From positions 1 to 15,851 of the forward strand of contig JBHJHK010000217.1 of NCBI GenBank assembly GCA_050330975.1: DNA of 15,851 bases. The letters run 5' to 3'. The translations under genes and the position numbers were made by a program. Origin of the DNA: JBHJHK01 sp050330975 (GTDB lineage: Bacteria > Pseudomonadota > Gammaproteobacteria > Competibacterales > Competibacteraceae). Shown here in pieces: positions 7,942-15,649 of this stretch; the first letter of the stretch is position 1; each line of letters starts with the position of its first letter. The notes under the pieces were generated by a model. It worked only from the letters and a program-made list of their open reading frames with translations, made no database searches and was not told the origin of the DNA.

Positions 7942-10900
7942 ATGTTGAACGTGTTCCACAGCAACCGCCTCGAAGCCCTCATGGACGCCCTCGCCACCTC
8001 CTTGGCCAGTCCCGTGGGACCTTGGTGGCAGCCGGAAGTGGTGGTGGTCCAGAGTCGGGGGATGGAGCGCTGGGTCACTTTGGAGTTGGCGCGGCGGCTG
8101 GGGATCAGCACCCAGGTGGAATTCCCCTTTCCGGCGAGCATGGTTTGGCGACTCTACCGCCTGTTGTTTCCCGATCTCCCCGACCGCTCCAGCTTCGATC
8201 GGGACATCCTCGCCTGGCGGGTGTTGGGCCAGTTCGACGCCATAGAGGGGCAGGCGTTGGCCCCCCTCGCCCGCTATTTGGCCGGCGCCGACGCCTTTGA
8301 GCGCTTTGAGTTGGCCTGGCGTATCGCCGAGGTGTTCGAGGGTTACCTCCTCTATCGACCCGATTGGATCACCCGCGGGGAGGCCGGGGAAGACGACCAT
8401 TGGCAGGCGGCGCTGTGGCGGCGGTTGACCGTCGAAGCCCCCGCCGACGATCTCCCCGAGGCCGGGGGGGGCAAGGGGTTCAAGGCCCATCGGGTCGCCC
8501 TCCATCAAGCCTTCGTCCAACGCCTGGAGGCGTCCCGTGAGCCCCCGGCAGACCTGCCCCTGCGCATCAGCCTCATGGGGGTGCCCACCCTGCCGCCGTT
8601 GTACCTGGATGTCTTCCACCGCCTGGGGCGCTGGTGCCAGGTGGATTTGTACCTCCTCAACCCCTGCTGCGAATACTGGGGGCTGATCCTCGCCGAGCGG
8701 GAGATCGCCCGCTGCAACAGCGACGAGGAGGCCCAGTCCCTCTATCTGGAGACCGGCAACCGGCTGTTGGCCTCCCTGGGGCGCCAGGGGCGGGACTTTC
8801 ACCATTTGGTGGCGGACATCGACGCCGCTCCGGTGGATCTCTTTGACCCCCCCACCGACGACCATCTGCTGGGGGCCCTCCAGGGGGATATCTTTTCCCT
8901 GGTGAACCGCGGCGACAACGCCCGCCTCCAGGATGCCCTGACCCAAAATCGCCCGGCGACGGCCCTGAGCCCTTTGGATCCCTCGGTGCAGGTCCACATT
9001 TGCCACAGCGCTTTGCGGGAGGTGGAAGTCCTCCACGACCAGCTGTTGGCGTTGTTCGAGACCAATCCGCGCCTGCGGGCCGGGGATGTGTTGGTGATGA
9101 CCCCGGACATCGATACCTACGCCCCCATGGTGCGGGCGGTGTTCGCCACCGAGGGGCGGATTCCCTTCGCCCTAGCCGACCGCCCCCTGCGCACCGAGAG
9201 CCCCATCGCCGAGGGGTTTTTGGCCCTCATCGAGCTGGCCACTAGCCGCTTTGACGTCAACGCCGTCCTGGCGCTGTTGGAGGTGATCGCCCTTCGAGAG
9301 CGCTTTGCCCTGGAAGAAGAGGACTTGACCGTCATTGGCGACTGGCTGCGGGAGACCAACATTCGCTGGGGGGAGGACGCCGCCAGCCGCGCCGCCCTGG
9401 AACTGCCGGCCACCGGGGAGCACACATGGACGGCGGGGTTACAGCGGCTGTTGCTGGGTTTTGCCCTGCCGGGCCAGGAGCGCCAGCTCTACCGGGGGGT
9501 GTTGCCCTTCGACGCCGTGGAGGGGGGCACCGCCCGCACGGTGGGGCACTTGGCGCGGTTTATCCGCCAGTTGTTCGCCCTCCACGCCGAGCTCAAGGTG
9601 CCCAGGACCCCCGAGGCGTGGCGTCGTTACCTCCAGGCCATGGTGAACGATTTCTTCAGCGCCGCCCCCCACTACCAGGCCGAGCGGGACGCGCTGCTAG
9701 AGGTGATCGCCACCCTGGATGACGAGGCGGCTTTGGCGGCGTTTGGCCAACCCGTACCCCGGGACGTCCTGCGGGCTTGGCTGCGGCGCAAGCTCACCGA
9801 GACCCGGAGTTTAGAGGGCTTTTTGAGCGGCGGAGTGACCTTTTGCGCCATGATGCCCATGCGCAGCATCCCCTTTGCCGTGGTGTGTATGATCGGTCTC
9901 AACGACGGCGACTTTCCCCGTCCCCGGCGCACGGTGGATTTCGATCTGGTGGCTCAACGACCCCGCCGGGGGGACCGCAGCCGCCGCCAGGACGACCGTT
10001 ACCTGTTCCTAGAAGCCCTGTTGTCGGCCCGCCAGGTGCTGTACTTGAGCTACACCGGCCGGGACATCCGCGACAACCGTTCCCTGCCGCCGTCGGTGTT
10101 GGTGTCGGAACTCCTCGACTACGTGCGCCAGGGGTTTTACCCGGCCGGTGACCCCGACGGCAATCCGTTGGACCTCATGGTGGTGGAGCATCCCCTCCAG
10201 GCCTTTAGCCGCCGTTACTTCGACGACAGCGACCCCAGGCTGTTTAGCTATGCCCGGGTGTTGGCGGCGGCCGCCGACCGGGCGGGACGGGGAGTGGTGA
10301 GTGGTCGGGCTTTGGTGGCCCCCGACGACCCCCTCCCCGAGCCCGATAGCGCCTTCAAGGAGCTGGACTACCAGCAGCTGATTCGCTTTCTCCACCACCC
10401 CAGCCGGTTTTTGCTGCGGGATCGCCTCGGGGTGCGTTTGACCCACCACCGGGCCCCCCTGGCGCCCCGGGAGCCCTTCGCCCTGGAGCCCTTCGCCGAC
10501 TTGCGGATTCGCACCAAGTTGTTGGAGGGCCAGTTGGAGGGCCAGCGGCCGTTGGAATTGTTGCCCATCGCCCGGGCCTGTGGGCTCTTGCCCCACGGCC
10601 AGATTGGCGATGTGCTATTCCGCCGGGAGGTGGGTCTGGTCAAGCGTTTGGCCAAGGCCTTGGACCAGCCCATGCACGATCCCGGCCTCAAGCCCGAGGT
10701 GGGGCTGGAGTTGGGGGGATTTCGCCTGTCGGGTTGGCTGTTTGGGGTGCGGGATGTGGGGTTGTGGGGCCACGATGTGACGCGTTTGGGGGCCCGGCAA
10801 CTCTTGGACCTCTGGGTGCGCCATTTGCTGCTCAATTTATTGCGCCCCAAGGGGGTGGAGCGGGTGAGCACCCACCATGCCCTGGACGCCACGGTGGTGT

Positions 10901-11232
10901 TGGAGCCGGTGGATGACCCCGATGAACACCTGGGGGCGCTACTGGAGCTCTACTGGCAGGGACTCAGGCGGCCCTTGAAGTTCTCCCCCAAGACGGCTCT
11001 GGCCTTCATCGAGGCCGAGCGGACCCGCCAGGGGCGGCCTCGGGGGGCCGACCCCCTAACCAAGGCCCGGACCCGCTGGGAAGGCTCGGATTACGGCGGG
11101 GCGGGGGAGGGGGCGGACCCCTATTACAAACTGGCCTTTCCGGTGGCCGACGCCTTCCTCGACGACGAGTTTGTCGCCACGGCGGCCAGGGTGTTCGAAC
11201 CCTTGTTGGCCCATCGGCGCCAGGTGAATTGA
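7942..11232 (+). CDS. recC: Exodeoxyribonuclease V subunit gamma, RecC
   Basis: RecC scaffolds the RecBCD helicase-nuclease and reads Chi sites during repair of double-strand breaks. The 1096-residue protein is close to the 1122 residues of E. coli RecC. The N-terminus MLNVFHSNRLEALMDAL matches the family. Other marks are VVVVQSRGMERWV (inactive helicase domain 1), FPFPASMVWRLYRLLFP, EVFEGYLLYRPDW, the highly conserved MMPMRSIPFAVVCMIGLNDG in the middle, and LSYTGRDIRDNRSLPPSVLV. The C-terminal part has the degenerate nuclease-like fold region (ELDYQQLIRFLHHPSRFLL). Several positions that contact Chi in E. coli differ here. A modest GAGACGG precedes the ATG. recB and recD, which usually lie nearby, are not in the window; the next plus-strand gene is a metal ATPase. 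Confidence 0.96.
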   Translation: MLNVFHSNRLEALMDALATSLASPVGPWWQPEVVVVQSRGMERWVTLELARRLGISTQVEFPFPASMVWRLYRLLFPDLPDRSSFDRDILAWRVLGQFDAIEGQALAPLARYLAGADAFERFELAWRIAEVFEGYLLYRPDWITRGEAGEDDHWQAALWRRLTVEAPADDLPEAGGGKGFKAHRVALHQAFVQRLEASREPPADLPLRISLMGVPTLPPLYLDVFHRLGRWCQVDLYLLNPCCEYWGLILAEREIARCNSDEEAQSLYLETGNRLLASLGRQGRDFHHLVADIDAAPVDLFDPPTDDHLLGALQGDIFSLVNRGDNARLQDALTQNRPATALSPLDPSVQVHICHSALREVEVLHDQLLALFETNPRLRAGDVLVMTPDIDTYAPMVRAVFATEGRIPFALADRPLRTESPIAEGFLALIELATSRFDVNAVLALLEVIALRERFALEEEDLTVIGDWLRETNIRWGEDAASRAALELPATGEHTWTAGLQRLLLGFALPGQERQLYRGVLPFDAVEGGTARTVGHLARFIRQLFALHAELKVPRTPEAWRRYLQAMVNDFFSAAPHYQAERDALLEVIATLDDEAALAAFGQPVPRDVLRAWLRRKLTETRSLEGFLSGGVTFCAMMPMRSIPFAVVCMIGLNDGDFPRPRRTVDFDLVAQRPRRGDRSRRQDDRYLFLEALLSARQVLYLSYTGRDIRDNRSLPPSVLVSELLDYVRQGFYPAGDPDGNPLDLMVVEHPLQAFSRRYFDDSDPRLFSYARVLAAAADRAGRGVVSGRALVAPDDPLPEPDSAFKELDYQQLIRFLHHPSRFLLRDRLGVRLTHHRAPLAPREPFALEPFADLRIRTKLLEGQLEGQRPLELLPIARACGLLPHGQIGDVLFRREVGLVKRLAKALDQPMHDPGLKPEVGLELGGFRLSGWLFGVRDVGLWGHDVTRLGARQLLDLWVRHLLLNLLRPKGVERVSTHHALDATVVLEPVDDPDEHLGALLELYWQGLRRPLKFSPKTALAFIEAERTRQGRPRGADPLTKARTRWEGSDYGGAGEGADPYYKLAFPVADAFLDDEFVATAARVFEPLLAHRRQVN

Positions 11233-11333
11233 GGGGAAAGCCCTAGGGGGCGACCTGAGCTGGGACCATGTTGCCCGCCTACGGGTCTGTCTAAGACACG
11301 GCAGCAGCCCAATATACTGGAGAAGACACGACA

Positions 11334-11364
11334 TCTCGGCCTTTGCTACTCCGGCCTGCCGAGA
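11334..11364 (+). other. Hairpin in the recC-ATPase gap
   Basis: TCTCGGC (11334-11340) and GCCGAGA (11358-11364) are exact 7-base inverted arms around a 17-base loop. No U-tract follows, so it is not a typical terminator. It may be a processing or attenuation structure in the roughly 300-base gap after recC. The only other things seen in this gap are a TATACT -10-like box at 11313-11318 without a good -35, a small ORF at its end and a GC palindrome. Confidence 0.3.
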
Positions 11365-11395
11365 CCCCCATGGCCGCATCACCCCTGTCAACGCA

Positions 11396-11542
11396 ATGCC
11401 ATTTCGCCATCCCAGACCAAAGGCTCGCCGCCAGGGCGCCTTCTTCGAGGTATTGACACCCATGGAGCTAACGTCCCTTCCCCCAGAGGCCATCGAGCCC
11501 TCGCTCGGGGGCCGCGGCCCCACCGCGGCGCCATTGCCATGA
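11396..11542 (+). CDS. Possible small ORF (48 residues) overlapping the metal ATPase start
   Basis: An ATG at 11396 opens a 48-codon frame that begins MPFRHPRPKARRQGAFFEVL, is basic at the N-terminus and ends in Pro-rich sequence. Its TGA (11540-11542) overlaps the ATPase ATG in the form ATGA. The frame stays open upstream without a start codon. The ATPase itself has no visible ribosome binding site; a GC palindrome lies there instead. Translation of this small frame could thus feed the ATPase by coupling. It has no recognised family, and chance open frames are common in GC-rich DNA, so this is a weak call. A second start, ATG at 11462, would give 26 residues. Confidence 0.25.
   Translation: MPFRHPRPKARRQGAFFEVLTPMELTSLPPEAIEPSLGGRGPTAAPLP
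11508..11521. repeat. Perfect 14-base GC palindrome before the ATPase start
   Basis: GGGGCCGCGGCCCC is fully self-complementary and ends 17 bases before the ATG at 11539. It occupies the region where a ribosome binding site would be expected to begin. In mRNA it could form a stable structure affecting translation of the ATPase. Confidence 0.4.
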
Positions 11543-13578
11543 TCCTCACCAGTCTCGTCGTGTTGGGGGTGGGGTACACGGGGTTGCGGTTGGCCGAGCG
11601 CCTCGGGCTGGTGAAGTCCAAGGTATCATCCCCCGCCAGGACTCTGGAGGTGCAATTCCCCAGCACTACGGCAAGTGCCCCCCCCGCTGTGGGCCCCGTG
11701 GACCACCACCACGAATACCTCGGTGCTGCCAGCCTGGCCTTGGCCCTCGCCAGCCTGGCCGCCCCCGGACTCAGGCTGGTCACTGGCCTGTTGATCGCCT
11801 ATACCACCTTGCCCATTTTGCGCCGCACCGAAGAGCGGCTGGTCAAGGAAAAACGGGTGGGCAACGACCTCCTCAGCAGCCTGATAACCATCGTCTGCCT
11901 GAGCCTGGGCCAGCTCATCCCGGCCGCCATCCAAAACGGGATGTATCACTTCGCCCAGGGCATGGCCGACCGCAGCAAACGCCGGGCTCGCCGGGTCCTG
12001 TTGGAGGCCATGCCGCCCCCCAAGACCGTCTGGGTCATCCGCGGGGGCAGCGCCCTGGAAACCCCCCTGGCCCAGGTGGCGGTGGGAGACCACATCGCCG
12101 CCACCACCGGCGACCTACTGGCCATCGATGGTCGGGTCGCCGCCGGGGCGATCGCCGTGGATCAACAAGCCATCACCGGCGAAGCGCTGCCGGTCTGGCG
12201 CGAGGCGGGAGAGCCGGTCTACGCGGGGGCCCTGGTGGTCGCAGGCCAGGGGGACATCGAAGTCACCCAGACCGGGGCGAACACCGCGGCGGCCCAACTG
12301 GCCCAGCTCTTGGCCCGCTCGACCGACTACGTCAGTCAGACCCAACTCCGGGCCGAGGGCTGGTCGGATGCCATGGCCGTCCCCGCCGTGGTGGGCAGCG
12401 CCGTCCTGTGGCCCGTACTGGGGGTATCGGCGGCCAGCGGTCTGCTGTTCAGCGCCCCCACCTGTGCGGTGCGCGCCATGGGCGCCCGGGTGACCAGTCG
12501 CCACCTGAGCCGCTTTGTGCAACGGGGTATCATCGTCAAAGACGGTCGCGCCCTCGAGGGCCTCGGCCAAGTGGACACCGTGCTGTTCGACAAAACGGGC
12601 ACCCTGACCGATGGCGTCCTCCAGGTGTGCCGGGTCGTCGCCGCCACCGAGGGCGGCTCCCCCTGGGGCGAAGCCCGCCTCCTGGGCTACGCCGCCGCCG
12701 CCGAGGGCACCCTCGACCATCCCATCGGTCAAGCCATCACCAGGGCCGCCCAGGAGCGGGCCCTCGGTCCCCTACCCGCGGTCCAGTCCACGGCCTATCA
12801 CCCGGGCTATGGGGTGACTGCTTGGATCGAGGATCACACCGTCCACGTGGGGAGTCACCGCTTTGTCCAAGCCTGTGACATCGAACTGGCCCCCTCCCTA
12901 TTACCCTTCGTCGAGGCTGCCGAGGCCCGGGGTCGGATGGCCGTTTTCATCTGCGTGGGTCGGCAAACCGTGGGGCTGATCGAACTCGAACCCCGCCTGC
13001 GTCCCGAGGCCCGGGGCGTCGTCGAGGGTTTGCAGGCCCTCGGCATCACCGACATCCAGATTGTGTCCGGCGACCGGGAGCAGCCGACCCGGGCCATGGC
13101 CGAGGCCTTGGGGATAGGGATCTGCCACTGCGAGGTGCTCCCCGCCCACAAGGCCGAACTCGTCGGCGCCCTCCAGGCCCAGGGTCGCACGGTGTGTTTT
13201 GTCGGCGATGGGATCAACGACGCCCTCGCCATACAGCGGGCCCAGGTGTCGATCTCCCTCCAGGGCGCAGCGGCGCTGGCCACCGACACCGCCCAGGTGG
13301 TGTTGCTGGACGGCACCTTGCGCCAACTGCCCGAACTGATCGTCGGGGCCCGGGCTCTACGGCGCCACTTGTACCAGACCCTGGGGCTGTGGGGGGGCTT
13401 TGGAGTGACCAACGTCGCCCTCAGCCTGGGCCTGCGGGCGGGTCTGCTGGCCTCGTCGAATTTGTTTTGGCTGTTCTATCTCGCCGGCTGGTGGCACAGC
13501 CAACGCCTGATCCCCCTGGAGAGCCCGGGGTCACAGGCCACGTCCCAATCCCCGGGGACAGCCCCGTTACAACGTTAG
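11539..13578 (+). CDS. Atypical P1B-type heavy-metal translocating P-type ATPase
   Basis: Membrane pump that uses ATP to move a metal ion. The 679-residue protein has all the cytoplasmic hallmarks: actuator TGE (T213-E215), phosphorylation site DKTGTLT (D351), HP motif (H394-P395) in LDHPIG, and hinge GDGIND (556-561). The HP motif places it in class P1B. The transmembrane metal site is unusual: instead of CPC or SPC it reads SAPTCAVRAMG, with A306-P307-T308-C309. There is no N-terminal metal-binding CXXC domain; only a short DHHHE cluster near residue 56. Membrane segments lie at about 1-20, 61-94, 107-135, 278-315 and in the C-terminal 60 residues. The metal cannot be assigned from this motif. 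No ribosome binding site is obvious; it overlaps a small upstream ORF by ATGA. A strong terminator follows at 13820-13876. Confidence 0.9.
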   Translation: MILTSLVVLGVGYTGLRLAERLGLVKSKVSSPARTLEVQFPSTTASAPPAVGPVDHHHEYLGAASLALALASLAAPGLRLVTGLLIAYTTLPILRRTEERLVKEKRVGNDLLSSLITIVCLSLGQLIPAAIQNGMYHFAQGMADRSKRRARRVLLEAMPPPKTVWVIRGGSALETPLAQVAVGDHIAATTGDLLAIDGRVAAGAIAVDQQAITGEALPVWREAGEPVYAGALVVAGQGDIEVTQTGANTAAAQLAQLLARSTDYVSQTQLRAEGWSDAMAVPAVVGSAVLWPVLGVSAASGLLFSAPTCAVRAMGARVTSRHLSRFVQRGIIVKDGRALEGLGQVDTVLFDKTGTLTDGVLQVCRVVAATEGGSPWGEARLLGYAAAAEGTLDHPIGQAITRAAQERALGPLPAVQSTAYHPGYGVTAWIEDHTVHVGSHRFVQACDIELAPSLLPFVEAAEARGRMAVFICVGRQTVGLIELEPRLRPEARGVVEGLQALGITDIQIVSGDREQPTRAMAEALGIGICHCEVLPAHKAELVGALQAQGRTVCFVGDGINDALAIQRAQVSISLQGAAALATDTAQVVLLDGTLRQLPELIVGARALRRHLYQTLGLWGGFGVTNVALSLGLRAGLLASSNLFWLFYLAGWWHSQRLIPLESPGSQATSQSPGTAPLQR

Positions 13579-13679
13579 GGGGTGCCCCGCCCTGGGTGGC
13601 GCGTGGTGGCGCCGCCGCCCGGTGGCTACTGGACGCAGGGGTCTGTTTGGGGATCGGCACTGATGCCTCCAACACCTCC

Positions 13680-13711
13680 GACGGGCAAAAGAGGCGACGG
13701 GCAAAAGAGGC
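13680..13711. repeat. Tandem duplication of a 16-base unit
   Basis: GACGGGCAAAAGAGGC occurs twice back to back (13680-13695 and 13696-13711) in the 240-base gap between the ATPase stop and the terminator. Nothing else was recognised in this gap; the open frames across it look like chance frames in GC-rich DNA. The repeat probably arose by slippage or local duplication. Confidence 0.7.
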
Positions 13712-13819
13712 CCTGGCGGATTGGGTGGGTTGTTTTTGCTTGGCCCACGCCCGCCGCCCCCACAGCCCCCACCGGACGGTGTGGCCCCAAGGCCCCACCG
13801 GCGCCCAGATGAACGGGAA

Positions 13820-13876
13820 GGAGCCATAAAAAAACGGGTCCCACAGCCGTCGTGGGCCCGTCTTTTCAATGGCTCC
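13820..13876. terminator. Bidirectional Rho-independent terminator
   Basis: The core stem is ACGGG-t-CCCAC (13834-13844) paired with GTGGGCCCGT (13852-13861) around a 7-base loop, with one bulged base. On the plus strand TTTT follows at 13863-13866. On the minus strand the seven A residues at 13828-13834 become a U-tract. Outer arms GGAGCCAT (13820-13827) and ATGGCTCC (13869-13876) extend the symmetry. It can end transcription of the ATPase from the left and of the radical SAM cluster from the right, which fits the converging gene layout. Confidence 0.85.
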
Positions 13877-13918
13877 AATACTTGAGATTGTTGAGATTGA
13901 ATTCTACTGAACGACTAC

Positions 13919-14224
13919 TCAGCCGAGCCCGGCTGACGGCTGACGGCTGGCGGCCAAGGATGTCCCATCGGCGATATAGCTGACGTTTTGCCAGGGGACA
14001 AAGGCCCGGGGAATGGATTCATCCCCCTCAACCCCAAAAACCACGCCGCGCTCATCGATGCTCAATACGCAGCCCTCAGAACCTTGGGTGTAGCCGTAGT
14101 TGCTGAGCGTCGCCAAAGTCGACAACCGCACAAACTCGGGGGAGCTACTCAGTTTGAGCATTTCCACCACGGCCGGCTGGGCGTCGGCGCTCACTTTGAG
14201 CAAGTACTCTCTGGGTTGTTCCAA
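13919..14224 (-). CDS. Hypothetical 101-residue protein in the radical SAM cluster
   Basis: I do not recognise this family. I chose TTG at 14222-14224 as start because GGAGGA lies eight bases upstream; a frame to 14269 has no such signal and overlaps a hairpin. The protein begins (M/L)EQPREYLLKVSADAQPAV, then has a helical part (VVEMLKLSSSPEFVRLSTLATLSN). The C-terminal half, GCVLSIDERGVVFGV then PRAFVPWQNVSYIADG, looks like a small beta-barrel of about five strands with an FVPWQNV turn. There is no signal peptide or membrane segment. It lies 66 bases after the radical SAM gene in the same direction, with a hairpin between. A role as partner or substrate-handling protein for the radical SAM enzyme is possible but only inferred; it does not look like a PqqD-type leader-binding domain. 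Confidence 0.7.
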   Translation of the reverse strand: MEQPREYLLKVSADAQPAVVEMLKLSSSPEFVRLSTLATLSNYGYTQGSEGCVLSIDERGVVFGVEGDESIPRAFVPWQNVSYIADGTSLAASRQPSAGLG

Positions 14225-14257
14225 GATTGCAGTCCTCCGTTGCCAACAGTCACTCAG

Positions 14258-14284
14258 GGGATAGCCCAAGGTGGCCGCTATCCC
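14258..14284 (-). other. Intercistronic hairpin between the radical SAM gene and the 101-residue gene
   Basis: GGGATAGC (14258-14265) and GCTATCCC (14277-14284) are exact 8-base inverted arms around an 11-base loop. It begins just after the radical SAM stop (14291-14293). No U-tract follows, so it would not act as a strong terminator; an mRNA-stabilising or partial attenuation role would adjust the ratio of the two proteins. Confidence 0.45.
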
Positions 14285-14290
14285 AGCGCT

Positions 14291-15571
14291 TTAAAACACG
14301 GGCCACTTGGCAAAGCTGTCGGGCCACACCACTTTATCGGGGTAGAAGCGCAACCCGTCGTCCTCGGGCCAAGGGGCGTTTAACGGTTCCTCGATGATCT
14401 CAAAGATACCGTGGTCAAAGGGCTTGCCGTCGGCGCCACGGCGCTGTTCCACCCGCTCCCGCATCCCCCGCCGCGCCTGGGCCATGGCCCGGTGGTGGCA
14501 AAATACGTTGTTGCCCCGCCGGCCGAAGAACACGTGGGAAGTCCAAGAACAACCCCCGCGGCACAGGGTGGCAAAATCGCAGGTCTTACAAAACCCCCAC
14601 AGGTGGGCGGTGCCCTCGGGGGAACCGGCGGCGGCGTTGATGCGCAGTTCGGGGGTTTGGAGAATATCCCGCAGGGGCATGGTGCGGATATTGCCACCGG
14701 TGTAGGCCTCGCTGGGCAACGAGGGATCGCCCTTGACATTGCCGTTGGCCTCGATACCGATGCTGTTGAGGCCGGCCTGGCAACCCATCCAGAATTGATT
14801 CATCCGCAGGTGCTGATAGCGAATGATGGGCTCATAGGGACCGTAATAACCCACGTTGCTACCGGGTAGCACCCGAATCCCCTCGGCGTTGGCCCGGTAT
14901 GCCAGGCGCGCCAACAGGGGAAAGGCGTAGAGGAGTTCCACCGGCTGCAGCACCCAGTCGGGACGATCGGCGGCGTGACCCATGGGGTTGGTCAACTGGA
15001 ACTGCCAAGAACGGATGCCGGCGGCTTGGATGTATTCATAGAGTCTGGGCAACTCCGGGGCGCTCAAGCGGTTGACTTGGGTATTGCAGCCAAAGGCCAA
15101 GCCCACTTGCTGCATGTTGGCCATGGAGCGAAAACACCAATCCCAAGAACCGGGGCGACCCCGCTGGGCGTCGTGGTTTTCCGCCAACCCATCGACGGAG
15201 ACCGACACAAAACAAATCCCGGCCTCCTTCATCTGGCGGGCCATGTCCAAGGAAATCCCATAGCCCCCGGTGGTCACCCCACACAGCATGCCTCGGTCGA
15301 CGATGGCTCGGGCAATCTGCAGCCAATCCCGGCGCATAAAGGCCTCGCCGCCGATGAGGGTGACCTCGCGAATTCCCACCTCGGCCAACTGATCCACCAA
15401 ATTCAAGGCTTCTTCGGTGGTGAGCTCGTCGACCCGGGCATCGCCAGCCCGGGAGCCGCAGTGGCGACAGGCTAGGTTGCACTTGAGGGTGACTTCCCAA
15501 ACCGCATAACTGGAGCGCCGATAACGGCTGTTGTCGGCGCGAGTTTGGGGTTGGGCGGTTGCTTCAACCAT
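14291..15571 (-). CDS. Radical SAM/SPASM enzyme, candidate peptide maturase
   Basis: Iron-sulfur enzyme that cleaves S-adenosylmethionine to start radical chemistry; SPASM members often modify ribosomal peptides or other proteins. With ATG at 15569-15571 it has 426 residues (GGGGAAA lies 8 bases upstream); ATG at 15589 is a close alternative. The radical SAM motif is CNLACRHC (C31, C35, C38), followed by the GGEA SAM-binding motif near residue 74. The C-terminal SPASM region has C264, then G-x4-D282 where a Cys is usual, then C328-x2-C331-x5-C337-x3-C341 and C358. A tail of about 65 residues follows, ending KWPVF. It lies 78 bases below a short MYG-repeat ORF and 66 bases above a 101-residue protein, all in one direction. 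The peptide-maturase role is inferred from the SPASM domain and the neighbour; a protein-maturase role is the main alternative. Confidence 0.92.
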   Translation of the reverse strand: MVEATAQPQTRADNSRYRRSSYAVWEVTLKCNLACRHCGSRAGDARVDELTTEEALNLVDQLAEVGIREVTLIGGEAFMRRDWLQIARAIVDRGMLCGVTTGGYGISLDMARQMKEAGICFVSVSVDGLAENHDAQRGRPGSWDWCFRSMANMQQVGLAFGCNTQVNRLSAPELPRLYEYIQAAGIRSWQFQLTNPMGHAADRPDWVLQPVELLYAFPLLARLAYRANAEGIRVLPGSNVGYYGPYEPIIRYQHLRMNQFWMGCQAGLNSIGIEANGNVKGDPSLPSEAYTGGNIRTMPLRDILQTPELRINAAAGSPEGTAHLWGFCKTCDFATLCRGGCSWTSHVFFGRRGNNVFCHHRAMAQARRGMRERVEQRRGADGKPFDHGIFEIIEEPLNAPWPEDDGLRFYPDKVVWPDSFAKWPVF

Positions 15572-15649
15572 GGCGTATTTCCCCGTCATCCGTTGGCCCA
15601 ACCGCGCTCCCGCGGTGGGCGGCAACAAAGGCTTTGGACCGGTCTGTCC

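Noticed and set aside
8464..8471. Eight-base G run in recC considered as a frameshift site
   Set aside because: The recC frame is continuous and conserved on both sides of it.
7846..9036. Minus-strand open frame of 396 codons opposite recC
   Set aside because: It mirrors recC codons in GC-rich DNA and shows no family motif; recC on the plus strand is certain.
11453..11475. TTGACA at 11453-11458 considered as a -35 box for the ATPase
   Set aside because: No -10-like hexamer lies 16-18 bases downstream.
13194..13829. Plus-strand open frame reaching past the ATPase stop
   Set aside because: It overlaps the ATPase in another frame and has Pro/Gly/Arg-rich chance composition without motifs or a ribosome binding site.
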